Source of the DNA: an uncultured Clostridia bacterium
GTDB lineage: Bacteria > Bacillota > Clostridia > Oscillospirales > Acutalibacteraceae
Reading direction: 5' to 3'
DNA length: 64,000 nucleotides
Assembly (NCBI GenBank): GCA_947625785.1
Contig: CANQPS010000006.1
Coordinates: 61,062-125,061, forward strand
Under the pieces are notes generated by a model. That model did not search any database and was not told the origin of the DNA. It was given only the letters and a program-made list of their open reading frames with translations. Below, piece after piece: positions 14,851 to 23,631 of the stretch (its first letter is position 1; each line of letters opens with the position of its first letter). The translations under genes were made by a program, and so were the position numbers.

Positions 14851-15663
14851 ATGTATTTCACTATAAAGAAAAATAGTATAATAGTGTGTATTGTGTGTAT
14901 ATTTATGTCAATGTTATTACTATTTTACATAAGTACATTTAATAAGGACAGTTCATTATTAATGGAAACAGCATCATCAGCAAATACAAATTGGGGATTG
15001 AGTTTTCAAAAGGACGGAGAAGCACCTATCGCAAATGCATCAGCAGATTACTTGAAACAATACAATAGTTATTATATTGGTGATACGAGTAAAAAAACTA
15101 TATATTTAACTTTTGACGCAGGATTTGAAAACGGTTATACTGAAACTATACTTGATGCACTTAAAAAACATAGTGTTAAAGCAACATTTTTTCTTGTTGG
15201 TAATTATATAGAAACTGCTCCGGAACTTGTAATTAGAATGGTTAATGAAGGACATACGGTAGGCAATCATACATATTCACATCCGGATATGTCTTCAATA
15301 TCTGACATCGAGAATTTTAAAAAAGAGTTAAATAAAATGGAAAGTTTATATAAGAGTTTAACAGGAAAAGATTTAGAAAAAATTTATAGACCACCACAAG
15401 GTAAATACAGCGAAGAAAATTTAAAACAAGCACAACAATTAGGATATAAAACAATATTTTGGAGTTTAGCATATGTAGATTGGTACACAGATGACCAGCC
15501 TACAAAAGACGAGGCTTTTAATAAGTTAATTCCAAGAATACACAATGGAGCTATTGTATTGCTACATAGTACTTCAAAGACAAATGCGGAAATATTAGAT
15601 GAATTACTAACAAAGTGGGAAGAATTAGGCTATACATTTGGGACACTACAGGATTTAAAATAA
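14851..15663 (+). CDS. pdaA: PdaA-like polysaccharide (delta-lactam muramoyl) deacetylase
   Basis: 270 residues with an N-terminal membrane anchor or signal (about 8-30) and a NodB-homology domain. Visible motifs are motif 1 TFDAGFENGYT (catalytic Asp), motif 2 HTYSH (metal His pair), motif 3 RPPQGKYSEE, motif 4 around AYVDWYTDD and motif 5 LLHSTSK. The NWGLSF segment ahead of the domain and the DAG variant of motif 1 are features of PdaA, which deacetylates N-acetylmuramic acid during spore cortex delta-lactam formation. It acts outside the membrane. The length matches PdaA. It is followed 19 bp later by a pseudouridine synthase gene, probably co-transcribed. The exact substrate is inferred from the family. 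Confidence 0.85.
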   Translation: MYFTIKKNSIIVCIVCIFMSMLLLFYISTFNKDSSLLMETASSANTNWGLSFQKDGEAPIANASADYLKQYNSYYIGDTSKKTIYLTFDAGFENGYTETILDALKKHSVKATFFLVGNYIETAPELVIRMVNEGHTVGNHTYSHPDMSSISDIENFKKELNKMESLYKSLTGKDLEKIYRPPQGKYSEENLKQAQQLGYKTIFWSLAYVDWYTDDQPTKDEAFNKLIPRIHNGAIVLLHSTSKTNAEILDELLTKWEELGYTFGTLQDLK

Positions 15664-15682
15664 TAGAATAGGGGAAATATAG

Positions 15683-16375
15683 ATGTTAAAAGTATTATAT
15701 TACGACAAAAATTTAATTGTGTGTATAAAACCGTATGGTGTATCATCCGAACTAACACAAGGCGAAAATAATATGGTATCGTTGATATATGACTATTTGT
15801 TAAAAAATAACATAGTTATTAATAAAAGTGATATTAGAGTCATTCATAGACTGGATAACATTGTAAGTGGGGTAATGGTTTATTCATTAAATAAAAAATC
15901 CGCATCAAATTTATGTGGGCAGATAGTAAATCATATTTTTCAAAAAGAATATTTGACCCTTGTTAGTGGCGTTCCAAATGAAAAAAATGGTATTATGAAT
16001 GATTTATTATTTAAAGACTCTAATAAAAATAAATCATTTGTTGTGAATAGAATGAGGAAAGGGGTAAAGAAAGCGTCACTTGAATATAATCTTATTGAAA
16101 GCAAAAATATAAATGACAATATGATAAGTCTTGTTAAAGTAAAAATACATACTGGTAGAACACATCAAATAAGGGTGCAATTTGCATCGAGAAAAATGCC
16201 TATATTAGGTGATATTAAGTATGGGAGTAAGTTTTTTGATACAAATATATGTTTGTGGTCATATAGAATAACTTTTAAATCTACTGATACTGATGAGATA
16301 TTAAAATTTTTATATTTACCAGATTGTAATGAAAATTATTGGAGATATTTCAATACATCTATAAACAATTTATAA
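15683..16375 (+). CDS. RluA-family pseudouridine synthase
   Basis: 230 residues without an N-terminal S4 domain. The catalytic motif is HRLDNIVSGVMVYS (catalytic Asp; the usual Thr-Ser-Gly reads Val-Ser-Gly). The conserved RTHQIRVQFA and ILGDIKYGS motifs follow. Such enzymes isomerise uridine in rRNA or tRNA. The specific target cannot be assigned. The start is ATG 15683 behind AGGGGA, just after the deacetylase gene. Confidence 0.85.
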   Translation: MLKVLYYDKNLIVCIKPYGVSSELTQGENNMVSLIYDYLLKNNIVINKSDIRVIHRLDNIVSGVMVYSLNKKSASNLCGQIVNHIFQKEYLTLVSGVPNEKNGIMNDLLFKDSNKNKSFVVNRMRKGVKKASLEYNLIESKNINDNMISLVKVKIHTGRTHQIRVQFASRKMPILGDIKYGSKFFDTNICLWSYRITFKSTDTDEILKFLYLPDCNENYWRYFNTSINNL

Positions 16376-16520
16376 AATTAACAATAAATAAGATAATTTT
16401 CTCAGAAATGCTAATAAATATGTCTGAAGTATTATAAAGAAAATTCAAAATATCGGCAATGTTAAAAAACAAGTTAAAAATATTATATTAAACAAATATA
16501 TGTTGAATTTAAACTTTTTC

Positions 16521-16549
16521 TTGACAAAACTATCAAATGAATATATAAT
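16521..16549 (+). promoter_or_regulatory. Promoter of the queuosine precursor operon
   Basis: TTGACA (16521-16526), 17 bp, TATAAT (16544-16549). Initiation near 16556 puts the riboswitch at the very 5' end of the transcript. The upstream 16376-16520 stretch is AT-rich with no feature I can support. Confidence 0.85.
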
Positions 16550-16561
16550 TTTATATTATCA

Positions 16562-16606
16562 ATAGACAGTTCGTTTGTACCATCCTGTCATTAAACAAAA
16601 CTAGGA
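16562..16606 (+). promoter_or_regulatory. preQ1 riboswitch (class I-like aptamer)
   Basis: GACAG (16565-16569) pairs with CTGTC (16585-16589). GTTTGT in the loop can pair with the A-rich 3' tail (AAACAAAACTAGG), giving an H-type pseudoknot. The TTC after the first strand, ACC before the closing strand and the A-rich CTA tail match the class I consensus. The downstream genes make preQ1, so feedback control fits. Confidence 0.8.
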
Positions 16607-16662
16607 CACTATTTATCAGATTAACTAACTTAAAATTTGATTGTTCTAATAGTGATTTTTTT
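16607..16662 (+). terminator. Riboswitch expression platform: intrinsic terminator
   Basis: cactattta (16607-16615) pairs with taatagtg (16647-16654), followed by a run of U from 16656. It begins directly after the aptamer tail, so ligand binding can favour termination. A second hairpin (gcagatgaa/ttcatctgtc) follows before queD. Confidence 0.75.
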
Positions 16663-16715
16663 GGCAGATGAAATAAAAATTCATCTGTCGTTATTTATTT
16701 TTAGGAGAAATATTT

Positions 16716-17135
16716 ATGTATTGTTTGAAGACACAAGCTGATTTCGATGCGGCACATTTTCTAAAGGATTATAACGGTAAATGCAGTAATATCCACGGTC
16801 ATCATTGGTTTATTGAAATTGAAATCATATCAGACACTATACAAGAGTATGGTAATTATAAAGGTATGGTCATAGATTTCAACGATATCAAAAAGGATTT
16901 AAAGACAGAAATCGATAAATTTGACCATACACTTATAATAGAAAAAAACTCCTTAAAAGATAACACGATTAATGCTCTTTATAATGAGGGATTTAAAATT
17001 AATATTATGCCATTCAGACCAACAGCGGAAAATCTGGCTTGTTATTTTTATAATAAAATGAAATCATATAATTATGATGTAAAAAAAGTTAGAGTTTATG
17101 AAACTCCAAATAATTGTGCTGAATATTGGGAGTGA
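16716..17135 (+). CDS. queD: 6-carboxy-tetrahydropterin synthase
   Basis: 139 residues of the PTPS/QueD family. It converts 7,8-dihydroneopterin triphosphate to 6-carboxytetrahydropterin, the second step toward queuosine. The zinc ligands His14, His27 and His29 (AAHFL, NIHGHH) and the catalytic Cys23 (GKCSN) are present, as is the C-terminal RVYETPNNCAEY signature. It is the first gene after the preQ1 riboswitch, with GGAGA upstream. The stop is followed 4 bp later by queE. Confidence 0.95.
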   Translation: MYCLKTQADFDAAHFLKDYNGKCSNIHGHHWFIEIEIISDTIQEYGNYKGMVIDFNDIKKDLKTEIDKFDHTLIIEKNSLKDNTINALYNEGFKINIMPFRPTAENLACYFYNKMKSYNYDVKKVRVYETPNNCAEYWE

Positions 17136-17139
17136 TTAA

Positions 17140-17805
17140 ATGTCAAATTTCAATGTTGTAGAAAAATTCGTTAGTATAAATGGTGAAGGTACAAAAGCCG
17201 GTCAATTAGCCGTATTTATAAGGTTTAAAGGCTGTAACCTACAATGTAGTTATTGTGATACAAAATGGGCCAACGAACAAGATGTTAGTTATGAAGTAAT
17301 GTCCGATAGTCAAATAATTGATTACATATTATACACAAAAATTAAAAATGTTACATTGACAGGCGGAGAACCTCTTTTGCAAAAAGATATATATGGGTTG
17401 TTAGAAAAATTATCTAAAATAGATATATATACTGAAATTGAGACTAACGGAAGTATTTTACTGAAAAAATTTAAAGCAATAGGCAATTCAATAAGTTTTA
17501 CAATGGACTATAAGTTACCTTTTAGTAATATGAATACATTTATGAATACCGATAATTTTTTTCTTTTAGATAAAGAGGACACAGTTAAATTTGTTTGTGC
17601 TACGCAGAATGATTTAAATAAATCATTAGAAATAATAAAAAAATATGATTTGATAAATAGATGTAATGTATATTTTAGTCCTGTATTCAATGAAATAGAA
17701 CCAAAACAAATAGTTCAATTTATGATTGACAATAATTTAAACGGAACGAATCTTCAACTGCAAATGCACAAATTTATATGGGAGCCTAACCAAAAGGGAG
17801 TGTAA
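17140..17805 (+). CDS. queE: 7-carboxy-7-deazaguanine synthase (radical SAM)
   Basis: 221 residues. The 4Fe-4S radical-SAM motif CxxxCxxC is at Cys32, Cys36 and Cys39 (GCNLQCSYCDT), preceded by the substrate-side SINGEGTKAGQ motif. LTGGEPLLQ follows in the next strand. It contracts the ring of 6-carboxytetrahydropterin to CDG. It lies between queD and folE with gaps of 4 and 3 bp, so the enzymes are made together. Confidence 0.95.
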   Translation: MSNFNVVEKFVSINGEGTKAGQLAVFIRFKGCNLQCSYCDTKWANEQDVSYEVMSDSQIIDYILYTKIKNVTLTGGEPLLQKDIYGLLEKLSKIDIYTEIETNGSILLKKFKAIGNSISFTMDYKLPFSNMNTFMNTDNFFLLDKEDTVKFVCATQNDLNKSLEIIKKYDLINRCNVYFSPVFNEIEPKQIVQFMIDNNLNGTNLQLQMHKFIWEPNQKGV

Positions 17806-17808
17806 AAA

Positions 17809-18381
17809 GTGGCGATTGATACAGAAAAAATTAAAGAGCATATCAGGGGTATTTTAATAGCACTCGGAGATAATCCGAATAGAGAGGGTTTGAAAGATAC
17901 CCCATCAAGAGTTGCCAAGATGTATGAGGAAGTTTTTGAAGGTATGAATTATACCAATCATGAAATTGCTCAAATGTTTAACAAAACTTTTGAAGATGAA
18001 GAAGGTCTTTGTTGTTGCGGCAATTTAGTTTATGTAAAAGATATTGAGGCTTTTAGCTATTGTGAACATCACCTTGCCCTAATGTATGATATGAAAGTAT
18101 CTGTTGCTTATATACCAAACGGAAAAGTTATTGGCCTTAGTAAAATCGCACGAATTGTTGATATGGTTACTAAAAGACTACAGTTGCAGGAAAGGATAGG
18201 GTATGACATTTCGGAAATTATGATGGAAGTAACGAATTCAAAAGATGTTGCTGTAATAATAGAGGCTTGCCATAGCTGTATGACTGCACGAGGAATTAAA
18301 AAATCTTCAGCAAAAACCATAACTAACACATTCAGGGGAAAATTTGAAAGTGATTTGTCATTGCAAATGAGATTAAAGTAG
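17809..18381 (+). CDS. folE: GTP cyclohydrolase I
   Basis: 190 residues from GTG 17809 behind AGGGAG. It carries the type IA zinc and catalytic motifs ([21 protein letters not shown]) and the N-terminal [18 protein letters not shown] helix. It converts GTP to dihydroneopterin triphosphate, the shared precursor of folate and queuosine. Its position inside the riboswitch-controlled que operon suggests a role dedicated to deazapurine synthesis. Confidence 0.95.
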   Translation: MAIDTEKIKEHIRGILIALGDNPNREGLKDTPSRVAKMYEEVFEGMNYTNHEIAQMFNKTFEDEEGLCCCGNLVYVKDIEAFSYCEHHLALMYDMKVSVAYIPNGKVIGLSKIARIVDMVTKRLQLQERIGYDISEIMMEVTNSKDVAVIIEACHSCMTARGIKKSSAKTITNTFRGKFESDLSLQMRLK

Positions 18382-18405
18382 AGATTAAGAAAGGAAAGAT
18401 ATTAA

Positions 18406-19104
18406 TTGAAAGCACTTGTTTTATGTAGTGGTGGGATAGATAGTACAACTTGCTTGGCTATTGCTGTAGATAAATATGGAAAAGATAATGTTTATAGTTT
18501 GTCAATATCTTATGGTCAAAAACATTTAAAAGAAATAGAATCTGCAAGAAAAATTTCAAATTATTATGATGTCAAACTTATGGAACTAGATTTATCAAAG
18601 ATGTTTGAATACAGTGACTGTTCTTTACTTGAACATTCTAATAATGATATACCGTTGCAATCCTATGCTGATCAATTAAAGAATAATAAAGGTTTGCCTG
18701 TATCTACTTATGTTCCTTTCAGAAACGGACTTTTTTTAGCTTCTGCTGCAAGTATTGCGTTATCAAAAGGCTGTTCTTTAATATATTATGGTGCACACAG
18801 TGATGATGCTGCCGGAAATGCCTATCCGGATTGCAGTCCTGCATTTAATAATGCTATTAATACCGCTATATATGAAGGAAGTGGTAAGCAGTTATCTATT
18901 GAAGCTCCGTTTATAAATATGACAAAAGCTGAGGTTATAAAAATAGGTTTAGAATTAGATGCTCCATACCATTTAACTTGGAGTTGTTATTTAGGTAAAG
19001 AAAAACCTTGTGGTATGTGTGGCACTTGTATAGATAGAAGAATAGCTTTTGAAAAAAATAATATAGATGACCCTGCTATTAAGTATATAAAAATTAAGGA
19101 GTAA
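18406..19104 (+). CDS. queC: 7-cyano-7-deazaguanine synthase
   Basis: 232 residues from TTG 18406 behind AAAGGAAAG. The PP-loop ATP-binding motif SGGIDS is at residues 8-13 and the C-terminal zinc site reads SCYLG, then CGMCGTC. It turns CDG into preQ0 using ATP and ammonia. It is the fourth gene of the operon. The TTG start is supported because the reading [13 protein letters not shown] begins exactly there. Confidence 0.95.
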   Translation: MKALVLCSGGIDSTTCLAIAVDKYGKDNVYSLSISYGQKHLKEIESARKISNYYDVKLMELDLSKMFEYSDCSLLEHSNNDIPLQSYADQLKNNKGLPVSTYVPFRNGLFLASAASIALSKGCSLIYYGAHSDDAAGNAYPDCSPAFNNAINTAIYEGSGKQLSIEAPFINMTKAEVIKIGLELDAPYHLTWSCYLGKEKPCGMCGTCIDRRIAFEKNNIDDPAIKYIKIKE

Positions 19105-19108
19105 AATT

Positions 19109-19606
19109 ATGAGCGATAGAAGTCCGGAAGAGATAAATGATATAACATTACTTGGCAATAAGAATGTAAAGTATAGCGATAATTATTCTCCTGAAGTTCT
19201 TGAAACATTTATAAATAAACATCAAGAAAATGATTATTTTGTAAAGTTTAATTGTCCTGAATTTACAAGTCTATGTCCAATTACAGGACAGCCAGATTTT
19301 GCAACTATATATATATCTTATGTTCCTGATATTAAAATGGTGGAAAGCAAGTCATTAAAATTGTATTTGTTTAGTTTTAGAAATCACGGAGATTTTCACG
19401 AAGACTGTATAAATATTATTATGAAAGATTTAATAAATCTAATGAATCCCAAATATATTGAAGTCTGGGGAAAATTTATGCCAAGAGGAGGTATTTCAAT
19501 CGACCCATATTGTAACTATGGCAGAAAAAATACAATTTGGGAGAAGGTTGCAATAGATAGACTTACTCATCATGATTTATATCCTGAAAAAGTAGATAAT
19601 AGATAG
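19109..19606 (+). CDS. queF: NADPH-dependent 7-cyano-7-deazaguanine reductase
   Basis: 165 residues, the short YkvM-type QueF. The nucleophile Cys56 is in [14 protein letters not shown], and the signature [20 protein letters not shown] is present. It reduces preQ0 to preQ1, the riboswitch ligand, so the operon makes its own effector. It starts 4 bp after queC behind AAGGAG. No tgt, queA or queG is seen nearby. Confidence 0.95.
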   Translation: MSDRSPEEINDITLLGNKNVKYSDNYSPEVLETFINKHQENDYFVKFNCPEFTSLCPITGQPDFATIYISYVPDIKMVESKSLKLYLFSFRNHGDFHEDCINIIMKDLINLMNPKYIEVWGKFMPRGGISIDPYCNYGRKNTIWEKVAIDRLTHHDLYPEKVDNR

Positions 19607-19623
19607 ATATTATTAAATTTATC

Positions 19624-19653
19624 TTGACAAATAATTATTATGTATGTTATAAT
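19624..19653 (+). promoter_or_regulatory. Promoter of rplU-prp-rpmA
   Basis: TTGACA (19624-19629), 18 bp, TATAAT (19648-19653), directly before the L21 leader. Confidence 0.8.
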
Positions 19654-19659
19654 ATCGTA

Positions 19660-19736
19660 GCCGCATATTATGGGTTTTAAAGTGGTTATTTTATCCACCT
19701 ATGATAGCGAGTTTATAAAAAGGATAGGTGCATATT
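19660..19736 (+). ncRNA. L21 ribosomal-protein leader (autoregulatory 5' UTR)
   Basis: An untranslated stretch of about 77 nt between promoter and rplU has pairing potential, with tggttatttta/ccacctatga in the middle and an aggtgcatatt segment at the ribosome-binding site that can pair upstream (gccgcatatt). Position and size match the Firmicutes L21 leader, thought to bind L21 for feedback. The call rests on location and general fold, not on an alignment. Confidence 0.55.
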
Positions 19737-20045
19737 ATGTACGCAATTATCGAGACAGGTGGTAAACAATACAAAGTATCAAAAGGTGATGTTGTATTTG
19801 TTGAAAAGCTCGTAGCCAACGAAGAAGAACTTGTTGAATTTAAGGTTGCAGCAATCTGTGATGAATCAGGCTTTAAAGTTGGTACACCTTATATTGATGG
19901 AGCTAAAGTTTCAGCTAAAGTTGTTAAGAATGGTAAAGATAAGAAGATTACAGTATTTACTTATAAGCCAAAGAAGAGTGAAAAACGTAAAATGGGTCAT
20001 AGACAACCATATTCAAAGGTAGAAATTTTTGATATTTTAAGTTGA
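19737..20045 (+). CDS. rplU: 50S ribosomal protein L21
   Basis: 102 residues from ATG 19737. MYAIIETGGKQYKVSKGDVV is the invariant N-terminus and GKDKKITVFTYKPKK, then RKMGHRQPY mark the RNA-binding end. The chosen start excludes a GTG 9 bp upstream that lies within the ribosome-binding region. It is first in the conserved rplU-prp-rpmA operon. Confidence 0.97.
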   Translation: MYAIIETGGKQYKVSKGDVVFVEKLVANEEELVEFKVAAICDESGFKVGTPYIDGAKVSAKVVKNGKDKKITVFTYKPKKSEKRKMGHRQPYSKVEIFDILS

Positions 20046-20051
20046 TTTTTG

Positions 20052-20372
20052 ATGATTAAGATTGATTTTTATATGGCAGGAAAAGATTATATTAAAGGTT
20101 TTTGTGTATCAGGTCACTCCGGATATGCTAAAACAGGTAGTGATATAGTTTGTGCAAGTGTATCATCGGCTGTATATATGGCTGCAAACACTATGACCGA
20201 TGTTATTAATGCCGATGCGGATATAGAAGTTAGAGATGGTTATATATACTTTATGCTTCAGCCAAAGTACATTTCTTCTTGTCATAATATACTGTTAGGT
20301 TTAAAACTTCATTTGGCAACTCTTGAAGAACAGTATCCAAAAAATATTTCTGTAAATTATATGGAGGTGTAA
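20052..20372 (+). CDS. prp: Ribosomal-processing cysteine protease Prp
   Basis: 106 residues. The catalytic His22 and Cys34 lie in [20 protein letters not shown], at the same numbers as in the characterised staphylococcal enzyme. Prp removes the N-terminal extension of L27. That extension is present in the next gene (INIQLFA before HKKG), so the pair is self-consistent. It lies between rplU and rpmA with short gaps of 6 and 4 bp. Confidence 0.93.
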   Translation: MIKIDFYMAGKDYIKGFCVSGHSGYAKTGSDIVCASVSSAVYMAANTMTDVINADADIEVRDGYIYFMLQPKYISSCHNILLGLKLHLATLEEQYPKNISVNYMEV

Positions 20373-20376
20373 CAAA

Positions 20377-20655
20377 ATGTTAAAGATAAATATTCAATTA
20401 TTTGCTCACAAAAAAGGTATGGGTTCAACCAAAAATGGTCGTGATTCAGAATCGAAGCGTCTTGGAGCTAAACGTGCAGATGGTCAGTTTGTTAAAGCTG
20501 GTAATATTCTTTATAAACAGCGTGGCACACATATTCACCCAGGTGTAAATGTAGGTCGTGGTTCAGATGATACTCTTTTTGCTATGGTAGATGGCAAAGT
20601 TAAGTTTGAACGTTTAGGTCGTGACCGTAAGCAAGTTTCTGTTTATGCAGAATAA
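20377..20655 (+). CDS. rpmA: 50S ribosomal protein L27 with cleavable N-terminal extension
   Basis: 92 residues. The N-terminal [10 protein letters not shown] is the Prp-cleaved leader typical of Firmicutes; the mature protein starts [14 protein letters not shown]. The [13 protein letters not shown] loop is conserved. The mature N-terminus reaches the peptidyl-transferase centre. A terminator follows. Confidence 0.97.
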   Translation: MLKINIQLFAHKKGMGSTKNGRDSESKRLGAKRADGQFVKAGNILYKQRGTHIHPGVNVGRGSDDTLFAMVDGKVKFERLGRDRKQVSVYAE

Positions 20656-20681
20656 TAAATTAAGTCTTATTATCTGTTTTA

Positions 20682-20711
20682 TCCCCGGGGTAAATATCCT
20701 CGGGGGTTTTT
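20682..20711 (+). terminator. Terminator of rplU-prp-rpmA
   Basis: The stem tccccg/cggggg with a short AT loop is followed by TTTTT. Confidence 0.85.
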
Positions 20712-20742
20712 GCTAATAATAGGTAAAGTGGGGCATAATAAT

Positions 20743-21108
20743 ATGAAACATAAGAAACGTACTTCAATTATGTTATTAATTATTTCTATTTTAATGATTA
20801 TTTTTGGAATTTTTTGGACGGTGTTTACATTTATATTTGGAGGTAATCCATTTATGCATAATAACCCTATGTATGAATGGCTATTTATATTAGGAATATT
20901 GTTTGTTGTACTTTCAATAATACAAAGTGTTTATCATTTAAGAACATTAATTGGTTTAAAAAAACCAGAAGAATCTTCTATAAATATCCAAAATTTAAAA
21001 GATGATGATAATGACGATATTTGGAAAAATGTTTATTGTCCTTATTGTGGCAATAGTCTAAATAGTGATTTTTTATTTTGCAATAAATGCGGTAAAAAGT
21101 TACCATAA
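20743..21108 (+). CDS. Two-TM protein with C-terminal zinc ribbon
   Basis: 121 residues from ATG 20743. Two hydrophobic segments (about 8-30 and 48-66) are followed by an acidic linker (DDDNDDIW) and a zinc ribbon, CPYCGNSL, then FCNKCGKKL. Zinc-ribbon-tailed small membrane proteins are common in Clostridia and mostly uncharacterised. It stands between the rpmA terminator and obgE, probably co-transcribed with obgE (17-bp gap). No function is assigned. Confidence 0.65.
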   Translation: MKHKKRTSIMLLIISILMIIFGIFWTVFTFIFGGNPFMHNNPMYEWLFILGILFVVLSIIQSVYHLRTLIGLKKPEESSINIQNLKDDDNDDIWKNVYCPYCGNSLNSDFLFCNKCGKKLP

Positions 21109-21125
21109 AATAAGGAGTAATATAT

Positions 21126-22388
21126 ATGTTTGTTGATATAGCGAAAATAAAAATAAAGGCCGGTGATGGGGGTGATGGTGCAGTTTCATTTCATAGAGAG
21201 AAATATGTAGCCGCTGGTGGTCCAGATGGCGGTGATGGGGGACGAGGCGGAAATATTATTTTTCAAGCTGATGACAACTTATCAACATTAGCCGATTTCA
21301 GATATAAGAGAAAATATGTTGCTCAAAACGGTGAAAATGGTAAAGCTGGACGCTCAACAGGTAAAAGTGCTGCTGATTTAGTTATTCGTGTACCCAGAGG
21401 CACAATAATAAAAGACGCAGAAACAGGCAGGTTAATTGCAGATATTTCCGGAAATGAACCTGTTATTGTTGCCAAAGGAGGTAATGGGGGATGGGGGAAT
21501 TCCCATTTTGCAACACCAACACGACAAATTCCCCGTTTTTCAAAACCTGGTTTGGCAGGAGAGGAATTTGAAATTCAGTTAGAACTTAAATTACTTGCAG
21601 ATGTTGGGTTAGTAGGATTTCCTAATGTTGGAAAATCAACATTAGTATCTGTTGTTAGTGAAGCAAAGCCTACAATAGCAAATTATCATTTTACAACTTT
21701 AACACCTGTTCTTGGTGTTGTCAGAATGGGTGAAGAATCTTCTTTTGTTATCGCTGATATTCCGGGGCTAATAGAGGGTGCAAATGAGGGTCTTGGATTA
21801 GGACATCATTTTTTAAGACATATTGAACGCTGTAGATTGTTAGTTCATATTGTTGATGTATCCGGAAGTGAAGGAAGAAATCCGATAGATGATTTTAATG
21901 CAATTAATAATGAACTTAAAAAGTTCAATACTGATATTTTAAATCGGCCTATGATAGTTGTGGGAAATAAGTGTGATTTAACAACAGATGAAGAAATAGA
22001 TAAATTTAAAAAATATGTTGAAGAAATGGGTTATGAGTTTTTTCCTATTATGGCAGCTATAAAATATGGTGTTGATGACTTACTTAAGAGTATACAAGAA
22101 AAATTAAGTAAATTACCACCAATTAAAAAATTTGAAGCAGATTATTATACAAAAGAAGATTTAAATTCAAAAGATATTAACATTGTAAAGCAAGATGATA
22201 TCTATATAGTGGAAGGCGAATGGTTGCTTAATTTGTTGCGTACAGTTAATTTTGACGATTACGAATCCTTACAATATTTCCAAAGAGTACTTATCTCATC
22301 GGGTGTTATTGACAAACTTCGCGACTTTGGTGTACAGGAGGGGGATACAGTATCTATTTATAATCTTGAATTTGATTTTGTAAACTAA
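21126..22388 (+). CDS. obgE: GTPase ObgE/CgtA
   Basis: 420 residues. The glycine-rich Obg fold (AGDGGDGAVSFHREKYVAAG, GGDGGRGGN) occupies about 1-158. It is followed by the G domain with P-loop GFPNVGKST, switch TTLTPVLGVV, DIPGLIEGA and NKCD. The C-terminal OCT domain starts at about 340. It acts in 50S assembly and the stringent response. The rplU-rpmA-obg neighbourhood is conserved in bacteria. Confidence 0.97.
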   Translation: MFVDIAKIKIKAGDGGDGAVSFHREKYVAAGGPDGGDGGRGGNIIFQADDNLSTLADFRYKRKYVAQNGENGKAGRSTGKSAADLVIRVPRGTIIKDAETGRLIADISGNEPVIVAKGGNGGWGNSHFATPTRQIPRFSKPGLAGEEFEIQLELKLLADVGLVGFPNVGKSTLVSVVSEAKPTIANYHFTTLTPVLGVVRMGEESSFVIADIPGLIEGANEGLGLGHHFLRHIERCRLLVHIVDVSGSEGRNPIDDFNAINNELKKFNTDILNRPMIVVGNKCDLTTDEEIDKFKKYVEEMGYEFFPIMAAIKYGVDDLLKSIQEKLSKLPPIKKFEADYYTKEDLNSKDINIVKQDDIYIVEGEWLLNLLRTVNFDDYESLQYFQRVLISSGVIDKLRDFGVQEGDTVSIYNLEFDFVN

Positions 22389-22406
22389 CTTTGTGAGGGT
22401 TTTATT

Positions 22407-22796
22407 ATGGAAAGATTATGTAATGAAAATTGTAATCCTGATATGCTTAGTCCGCTTACATTGGCTTTTGTAGGTGATGGTGTATTTGATTTATTTGTAA
22501 GAGAACAATTAGTATGTCAAGCAAATTGTTCTGTTGGAAAACTCAATAAGCAAAAAGTAGATAGAGTTTGCTGTCAAAAACAAGCAAATTTTATAAATAA
22601 AGTTATGCCATACCTTACTGAAAATGAAGAGTTAATTTATAAACGTGGCAGAAACGCTCATACATCGCATACGCCTAAAAATGCCTCATCGGCTGAATAC
22701 CACGCAGCTACAGGGCTTGAAACTTTATTTGGGTATTTATATCTTAGTGGAAATATTGAAAGGATAAGAGAATTGGTTTCAATAAGCAATAAATAG
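22407..22796 (+). CDS. mrnC: Mini-ribonuclease III
   Basis: 129 residues, an RNase III catalytic domain without a double-stranded-RNA-binding domain. LAFVGDGVFDLFVREQLV holds the metal-binding acid, with KRGRNAHT and the ATGLETLFGYLYLSG signature holding the second acidic residue. It matures 23S rRNA ends. It starts 18 bp after obgE and ends at a bidirectional terminator. Confidence 0.93.
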   Translation: MERLCNENCNPDMLSPLTLAFVGDGVFDLFVREQLVCQANCSVGKLNKQKVDRVCCQKQANFINKVMPYLTENEELIYKRGRNAHTSHTPKNASSAEYHAATGLETLFGYLYLSGNIERIRELVSISNK

Positions 22797-22819
22797 GATA
22801 ATAAAAAGTACAAGATTTA

Positions 22820-22856
22820 AGCCACAAACAATTTACACTGTTTGTGGCTTTTATTT
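22820..22856. terminator. Bidirectional terminator between mrnC and the cohesin-like gene
   Basis: agccacaaaca pairs with tgtttgtggct. U-rich sequence follows on the plus strand and A-rich sequence (U on the minus transcript) precedes it, suiting the convergent genes on both sides. Confidence 0.8.
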
Positions 22857-22874
22857 AGTTTATATTTTTATATT

Positions 22875-23576
22875 TCATTTTTTGTTATTATTTTTACCTA
22901 TATTATAACAAATGAAGCCAAATATAAATATCACTATCATTACAAGCATACCAAGTAAAAACACTAAAATATAGTTGTCTTTTGAATTAAGATCATTTAT
23001 ATTTTTTATTGTATTACTATTTACATAAGTATCAGCATTATCAGATTTACTATTATTTTTTTCAACCTCACTGCTATTTTTATTTATATAAATGGCGATA
23101 TCTTTTATTTTATAATCACTTATATAATTAGCGTTTACGTCATAGGCATCATATATATTTGCAGAAATATTAGTATTATCTTCTGATAACATCTTAAATT
23201 CTATCGAAAACAATTTTGTATCATCTTTAATCATAGTACCACTACTATTTAAGTATATCATTTTTATTTTTCCGGAAGATTGTATAGAGTATTTGATTTT
23301 TACACTATCATTCTCTGAAAATATACGTTTAAATTCCAATATCTCCGGATTATAATCTATTTCCATACTAAATACGCCGATATATAGGTCACTGTTATCA
23401 ATATCAAAGGCTACTGTATCTACAAGGAATAGCCTATTTTTAGCAATTTTATCATAATCCGTTTGCATATAAAAAGATACATTTTGTATAGACTGTACAC
23501 TTATAGTAGATAATTGTACAACCCATAAAGATAATAAAATAAAAATAATAGTTCTTTTAAATTTCCGATATAGCAT
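22875..23576 (-). CDS. Membrane-anchored surface protein with a cohesin-like domain
   Basis: 233 residues. An N-terminal signal/TM segment (about 8-28) precedes a beta-sandwich-like region (about 45-165) whose order resembles a cohesin domain: VDTVAFDIDNSDLYIGVFSM, MEIDYNPEILEFKRIF (the yDpxvLef pattern), SGKIKMIYLNSSG (gxixf strand) and TKLFSIEFKML (L..i.F.v strand). An Asn/Ser-rich linker and a C-terminal TM (about 205-227) with a basic tail follow. Cohesins bind dockerins in cellulosome-type complexes. With a single domain it may be a simple surface protein. It is a weak match by eye. Confidence 0.55.
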   Translation of the reverse strand: MLYRKFKRTIIFILLSLWVVQLSTISVQSIQNVSFYMQTDYDKIAKNRLFLVDTVAFDIDNSDLYIGVFSMEIDYNPEILEFKRIFSENDSVKIKYSIQSSGKIKMIYLNSSGTMIKDDTKLFSIEFKMLSEDNTNISANIYDAYDVNANYISDYKIKDIAIYINKNSSEVEKNNSKSDNADTYVNSNTIKNINDLNSKDNYILVFLLGMLVMIVIFIFGFICYNIGKNNNKK

Positions 23577-23631
23577 TTTATCTCCTTAATATATTTATTT
23601 ATGGTTTAATATCAAAAATAAGATGATATAA

